64,000 bases of DNA from Cupriavidus taiwanensis (GTDB lineage Bacteria > Pseudomonadota > Gammaproteobacteria > Burkholderiales > Burkholderiaceae): NCBI RefSeq assembly GCF_900250075.1, contig NZ_LT977071.1:1323298-1387297 (forward strand). The letters run 5' to 3'. Positions 60,592-64,000 of this stretch are shown in pieces (positions within the stretch are counted from its first letter, which is position 1; every line of letters begins with the position of its first letter). Made by a program: the position numbers and the translations under genes. The notes under the pieces were generated by a model that was not told the DNA's origin, did not search any database, and worked only from the letters and a program-made list of their open reading frames with translations.

Positions 60592-62334
60592 ATGAGCAGC
60601 ATCGACTACCAGCGGCTGACGTTCGCCTACCAGCCCTGCGCGGAACAGCAGCGCGCCGGGCAATCCGCTGATGCCGCGCCCGCGGCGGTGCATCCGGTGG
60701 TCGTGGTCGGGGCCGGTCCGGTGGGGCTGGCCACCGCCATCGACCTGGCGCAACGCGGCGTGCCCGTGGTGCTGGTGGACGACGACTGCACGCTGTCCAC
60801 CGGTTCGCGCGCGATCTGCTTTTCCAAGCGCACGCTGGATATTTTCGACCGCCTCGGCTGCGGCGAGCGCATGGTCGACAAGGGCGTGCGCTGGCATGTC
60901 GGCAGGGTGTTCCTGCGCGACGAGCAGGTCTACAGCTTCGACCTGCTGCCCGACAGCGGCCACCGCCGCCCGGCCTTCATCAACCTGCAGCAGTACTACC
61001 TCGAAGGCTACCTGCTGGAGCGCGCGCAGGCGCTGTCCAATATCGAGATCCGCTGGCGCAACAAGGTGGTCGGCGTGGAAAGCCGCCGCGCGCCTGACGC
61101 CGGCGTGGTGCTGACGGTCGAGACCCCCGACGGCTGCTACCCGCTGGCCGCGCGCTATGTGGTCGCCGCCGACGGCTCGCGCAGCCCGATGCGCAAGCTG
61201 CTGGGGCTGGACAGCAAGGGCCGCACCTTCCGCGACCGCTTCCTGATCGCCGACGTGAAGATGGAGGCCGATTTCCCGGCCGAGCGCTGGTTCTGGTTCG
61301 ACCCGCCCTTCCATCCGCACCAGTCGGTGCTGCTGCACCGCCAGCCGGACAATGTCTGGCGCATCGACTTCCAACTGGGCTGGGACGCCGACCCGGTGCT
61401 GGAGAAATCGCCCGAGCGCGTGATCCCGCGGGTGCAGGCGCTGCTGGGCAAGGACGTGAAGTTCGAGCTGGAGTGGGTCAGCGTCTACACCTTCTCCTGC
61501 CAGCGCATGGACAGCTTCCGCCACGGCAATATCCTGTTCGCCGGCGATGCTGCGCACGGCGTTTCGCCGTTTGGCGCGCGCGGTGCCAACAGCGGTGTCC
61601 AGGACGCCGAGAATCTGGCGTGGAAGCTGGCCTACGTGCTGCAGGGCCATGCCTGCGACCGGCTGCTCGACACCTACGCCAGCGAGCGCGAGTTCGCCGC
61701 CGACGAGAACATCCTCAACTCCACCCGCTCGACCGACTTCATCACGCCCAAGAGCGCCGCCAGCCGCGTATTCCGCGACGCGGTGCTGGCGCTGTCGAGG
61801 CGCCATGCGTTCGCGCGCGCGCTGGTCAACAGCGGCAGGCTGTCGGTGCCGGCGGTGCTGCATGGCTCGCCGCTGAACACCGAGGACGCCGCCCCGGATG
61901 CTGCCGGCAAGCTGGTGCCGGGTGCGGTCTGCTGCGATGCTCCGGTGTCCGGCGTGGACGGCGCCGGCTGGCTGCTGTCGTATCTTGGCGGCGATTTCAC
62001 CTTGCTGGTGTTCGGCAATCCGGAGGCCATCGATGGCGGCACCCTGGCCGACCTGGCCGCTCTGAAGCAGGCCGGCACACCGCTGCAGCTGGTCTATGTG
62101 ACCGACGCCGCGCAACCTCCCATGACCTGCACCCACGCCACCGTGCTGCGCGACGACCAGGGCCTGGCGGCGGCGCGCTACGGCGCCAGGCCCGGCACCT
62201 GCTACCTGGTCCGTCCCGACCAGCATGTGTGCGCGCGCTGGCACCGTCCCGACCCTGCCGCAATCCGCGCCGCGCTGGCGCGCGCCACCGGCGCCGACCT
62301 GCGCGCGCCGCAGCCGGGCCGCATGGCCGCCTGA
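60592..62334 (+). CDS. FAD-dependent aromatic monooxygenase (PheA/TfdB/MhpA-like)
   Basis: A class A flavoprotein hydroxylase of 580 residues. FAD and NAD(P)H motifs are all present: V-V-G-A-G-P-V-G-L near residue 40, A-A-D-G-S-R-S-P-M-R-K-L and L-F-A-G-D-A-A-H-G-V-S-P-F-G-A-R-G. A thioredoxin-like C-terminal domain (about 450-570) is as in phenol and 3-(3-hydroxyphenyl)propionate hydroxylases. It would ortho-hydroxylate a phenolic acid in the cytosol. GGTGGAGGAG stands before the ATG. Neither a ring-cleavage dioxygenase nor other pathway enzymes lie in the window, so they may follow after its end. Confidence 0.9.
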   Translation: MSSIDYQRLTFAYQPCAEQQRAGQSADAAPAAVHPVVVVGAGPVGLATAIDLAQRGVPVVLVDDDCTLSTGSRAICFSKRTLDIFDRLGCGERMVDKGVRWHVGRVFLRDEQVYSFDLLPDSGHRRPAFINLQQYYLEGYLLERAQALSNIEIRWRNKVVGVESRRAPDAGVVLTVETPDGCYPLAARYVVAADGSRSPMRKLLGLDSKGRTFRDRFLIADVKMEADFPAERWFWFDPPFHPHQSVLLHRQPDNVWRIDFQLGWDADPVLEKSPERVIPRVQALLGKDVKFELEWVSVYTFSCQRMDSFRHGNILFAGDAAHGVSPFGARGANSGVQDAENLAWKLAYVLQGHACDRLLDTYASEREFAADENILNSTRSTDFITPKSAASRVFRDAVLALSRRHAFARALVNSGRLSVPAVLHGSPLNTEDAAPDAAGKLVPGAVCCDAPVSGVDGAGWLLSYLGGDFTLLVFGNPEAIDGGTLADLAALKQAGTPLQLVYVTDAAQPPMTCTHATVLRDDQGLAAARYGARPGTCYLVRPDQHVCARWHRPDPAAIRAALARATGADLRAPQPGRMAA

Positions 62335-62370
62335 TGGCCCGCACGCCAGCCCTGCCCAACGGAGACAGCC

Positions 62371-62595
62371 ATGCCCAATTCGCTCAACACCCAGCCCAAC
62401 CTGGCGCGCCCCGACGACTTCTACGAAGCGCTGATCGAGATGCACCGCGACCTCGACGAGGCCCAGAGCCAGGCCGCCAACGCGCAGCTGATCCTGCTGC
62501 TCGCGAACCATATCGGCGACCACGACGTGCTGCTGGCGGCCATGGCCGAGGCGCGCGCCGGCGTAGTGGCCAGCGCCGACACCACGCCGGCATGA
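62371..62595 (+). CDS. DUF2783 domain protein
   Basis: A 74-residue helical protein resembling the DUF2783 family, which is typically found next to FAD-dependent monooxygenases. It has L-A-R-P-D-D-F-Y-E-A-L-I-E-M-H and D-E-A-Q-S-Q-A-A-N-A-Q-L-I-L-L-L-A-N-H-I-G-D. No cysteine or membrane segment is present. A GGAGA stands before the ATG, 36 bases after the monooxygenase stop. It may be a small partner of that enzyme, but no function has been shown as far as I know. A perfect hairpin follows it. Confidence 0.82.
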   Translation: MPNSLNTQPNLARPDDFYEALIEMHRDLDEAQSQAANAQLILLLANHIGDHDVLLAAMAEARAGVVASADTTPA

Positions 62596-62603
62596 CCGGA
62601 TAA

Positions 62604-62640
62604 CCAGGCGCAGGCGCGGCCGGTCCGAGCCTGCGCCTGG
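62604..62640 (+). terminator. Perfect 12-bp hairpin after the DUF2783 gene
   Basis: CCAGGCGCAGGC and GCCTGCGCCTGG pair perfectly around a 13-base loop, nine bases after the DUF2783 stop. It is followed by CGCTGTCCTT, only weakly T-rich. It may end most transcripts before the MFS gene, which starts 107 bases later. Confidence 0.6.
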
Positions 62641-62747
62641 CGCTGTCCTTCCACCCATCCCGGGCCAACGCGCACCAGACGCGGCCCACTGGCGGCAACC
62701 GCCCGGCTGCCCGCCGCCGCAGCCACCACCGCACGGAGACAACATCG

Positions 62748-64000
62748 ATGAGCCATCCGGTCTCAGGGGAGCTTTCGTCCCTATCCAGCCTGGCGCCTTC
62801 CGCCCCGGCCGCCCCAACCACCGCAGCACTCGCCGCGCGCGACGAGGAAGCGCTCTACCGCAAGGTCTGGCTGCGCATCATTCCCTTCCTGTTCGTGTGC
62901 TACGTGGTGTCGTTCCTGGACCGCATCAACATCGGCTTCGCGCAGCTGCAGATGAAGCAGGACCTGGGCTTCAGCGATGCCATGTACGGCCTTGGCGCGG
63001 CGGTGTTCTACGTCGGCTACGTGCTGTGCGAGGTGCCGAGCAACATGCTGCTGGCGCGCTTCGGCGCGCGCCGCACCTTTACCCGCATCATGGTGCTGTG
63101 GGGCACCGTGTCGGTGGCGATGATGGCGGTGTCGACGCCGGCGCAGTTCTACGCGCTGCGCTTCCTGCTGGGCGTGTTCGAGGCCGGCTTCTTCCCCGGC
63201 ATCGTGCTGTACCTGACCTACTGGTTTCCCGCGCGCCGGCGCGCCGCGGTGATGGCGATCTTCTTTGCCGGCGTGGCGGTGGCGGGCGTGCTGGGCGGGC
63301 TGGTGTCCGGCTGGATTATGCGCGACATGGCCGGCGTGCTGGGGCTGCAGGGCTGGAAATGGATGTTCGCGATCGAAGGCGCGCCGGCGGTGCTGCTGGG
63401 GCTGGCGGCCGCGCGCCTGCTGGTCGACGGGCCGCAGCAGGCCGGCTGGCTGAGCGAGCGCGAACGCGCCCACCTGCTGCGCGACACCGCCGCGCATACC
63501 CAGGGTGGCGGCCATTCGCTGCATGCGCTGCGCCAGGTGCTGCGCAACCCGCGCGTCTACCTGTTCGCCTTTATCTATTTTTCGCTGACCTGCGGCTCGC
63601 TCGCGCTCAGCTTCTGGATGCCGCTGATGATCCGCGATTTCGGCGTGACCGACGTGATGTCGGTAAGCCTGTATTCGGTGGTGCCCAATGCGGTGGGCGC
63701 GGTCGGCCTGATCCTGATTGCGCGGCATTCGGACCGCACCGGCGAGCGCCATCGGCATTTCCTGCTGTGCACCGCGGGCGGCGCGCTGGCGCTGGCGGCG
63801 CTGACCTTGCCGCTGCCGGGACTGGGCGCGATGCTGGCCATCCTGTCGGTGGCGGCGGTGCTGATCTTTGCCGCGCTGCCGGTGTTCTGGGCGCTGCCCC
63901 CGGGCTACCTGCCCGGCGCCGGCACCGCCGCCGGGATCGCCTTCATCAGCAGCATCGGCATCACCAGCGGCATCGTCAGCCCGTGGGTGATCGGCCAGAT
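62748..64000 (+). CDS. MFS transporter, anion:cation symporter type (cut by window end)
   Basis: The first 417 residues of a major facilitator superfamily permease, open to the end of the window. After a soluble N-terminus of about 40 residues come ten or more hydrophobic helices. The ACS-family marks R-I-I-P-F-L-F-V-C-Y and F-L-D-R-I-N-I-G-F-A are in the first helix, and E-V-P-S-N-M-L-L-A-R-F-G-A-R in loop 2-3. Such proteins take up phthalate, tartrate, hydroxybenzoates and similar acids. GGAGA lies before the ATG at 62748. It probably imports the substrate of the monooxygenase operon. Confidence 0.9.
   Translation, partial: MSHPVSGELSSLSSLAPSAPAAPTTAALAARDEEALYRKVWLRIIPFLFVCYVVSFLDRINIGFAQLQMKQDLGFSDAMYGLGAAVFYVGYVLCEVPSNMLLARFGARRTFTRIMVLWGTVSVAMMAVSTPAQFYALRFLLGVFEAGFFPGIVLYLTYWFPARRRAAVMAIFFAGVAVAGVLGGLVSGWIMRDMAGVLGLQGWKWMFAIEGAPAVLLGLAAARLLVDGPQQAGWLSERERAHLLRDTAAHTQGGGHSLHALRQVLRNPRVYLFAFIYFSLTCGSLALSFWMPLMIRDFGVTDVMSVSLYSVVPNAVGAVGLILIARHSDRTGERHRHFLLCTAGGALALAALTLPLPGLGAMLAILSVAAVLIFAALPVFWALPPGYLPGAGTAAGIAFISSIGITSGIVSPWVIGQ

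Overview
The window is very GC-rich DNA (mostly about two thirds G+C) from a beta-proteobacterium, most likely a Cupriavidus-type member of the Burkholderiales. That placement is inferred from three orphan 'Bug' tricarboxylate-binding proteins, many LysR/GntR/IclR/MarR regulators each paired with a small catabolic operon, a DUF3079 protein and a FlhD homologue. No rRNA, tRNA, replication or ribosomal genes were seen. The density of catabolic cassettes and regulators suggests a secondary chromosome or chromid rather than a core region.

Layout. 1-9.9 kb: the end of one LysR gene, then a LysR gene divergent from a nine-gene operon made of a polyamine/opine-type ABC importer, an HcnABC/opine-oxidase-like flavoprotein complex with two alternative DAO-type subunits, and RidA. 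10-12.5 kb: an SRPBCC protein and an aldo/keto reductase, divergent from a LysR gene. 12.7-17.8 kb: a giant zinc-ribbon/nucleotide-cyclase/ATPase/TPR protein translationally coupled to an HD-type protein, with a convergent patatin-like phospholipase. 18-21.6 kb: a two-subunit molybdenum hydroxylase and its divergent LysR gene. 21.8-26.0 kb: a lower-GC patch with a secreted sialidase-like BNR protein, a GtrB-like glycosyltransferase and a PIG-V-like membrane glycosyltransferase. 26-34.8 kb: an M81 (MlrC-like) peptidase, an M20 carbamoylase-like hydrolase and a complete branched-chain-type ABC importer, divergent from a FadR-type GntR gene across a perfect 28-bp palindrome. 34.8-39.2 kb: Bug protein, HglS-like 2-oxoadipate dioxygenase/decarboxylase and 2-aminoadipate-type aminotransferase, divergent from a LysR gene. 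39.2-42.5 kb: a MarR gene divergent from a Bug protein and a sulfatase/phosphonate-monoesterase-like enzyme. 42.7-43.5 kb: a host-attachment family protein and a small lipoprotein. 43.7-48.7 kb: a HutC-type GntR gene divergent from GMC oxidoreductase, TauD-type dioxygenase and aldehyde dehydrogenase, with two matching operator palindromes between. 48.9-52.2 kb: an AI-2E-type transporter, two small cysteine-rich proteins and GabD. 52.3-56.5 kb: an FNR-type regulator, an orphan FlhD and an unknown protein in one operon, divergent from a double-PAS hybrid histidine kinase. 56.6-64 kb: a third Bug protein, two translationally coupled IclR regulators, and an operon of MBL-fold protein, FAD aromatic monooxygenase, DUF2783 protein and an MFS transporter cut by the window end.

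The common theme is 'one regulator, one transporter or periplasmic binding protein, two or three oxidative or hydrolytic enzymes', repeated about eight times. Most substrates cannot be read from sequence. The best-supported pathway guess is 2-aminoadipate/2-oxoadipate (lysine) catabolism at 34.8-38.1 kb. The most unusual items are the shared-subunit oxidase operon, the M81/M20/ABC operon with its long palindrome, the fnr-flhD operon, the cyclase/HD pair and the MBL-fold protein with a broken metal motif.
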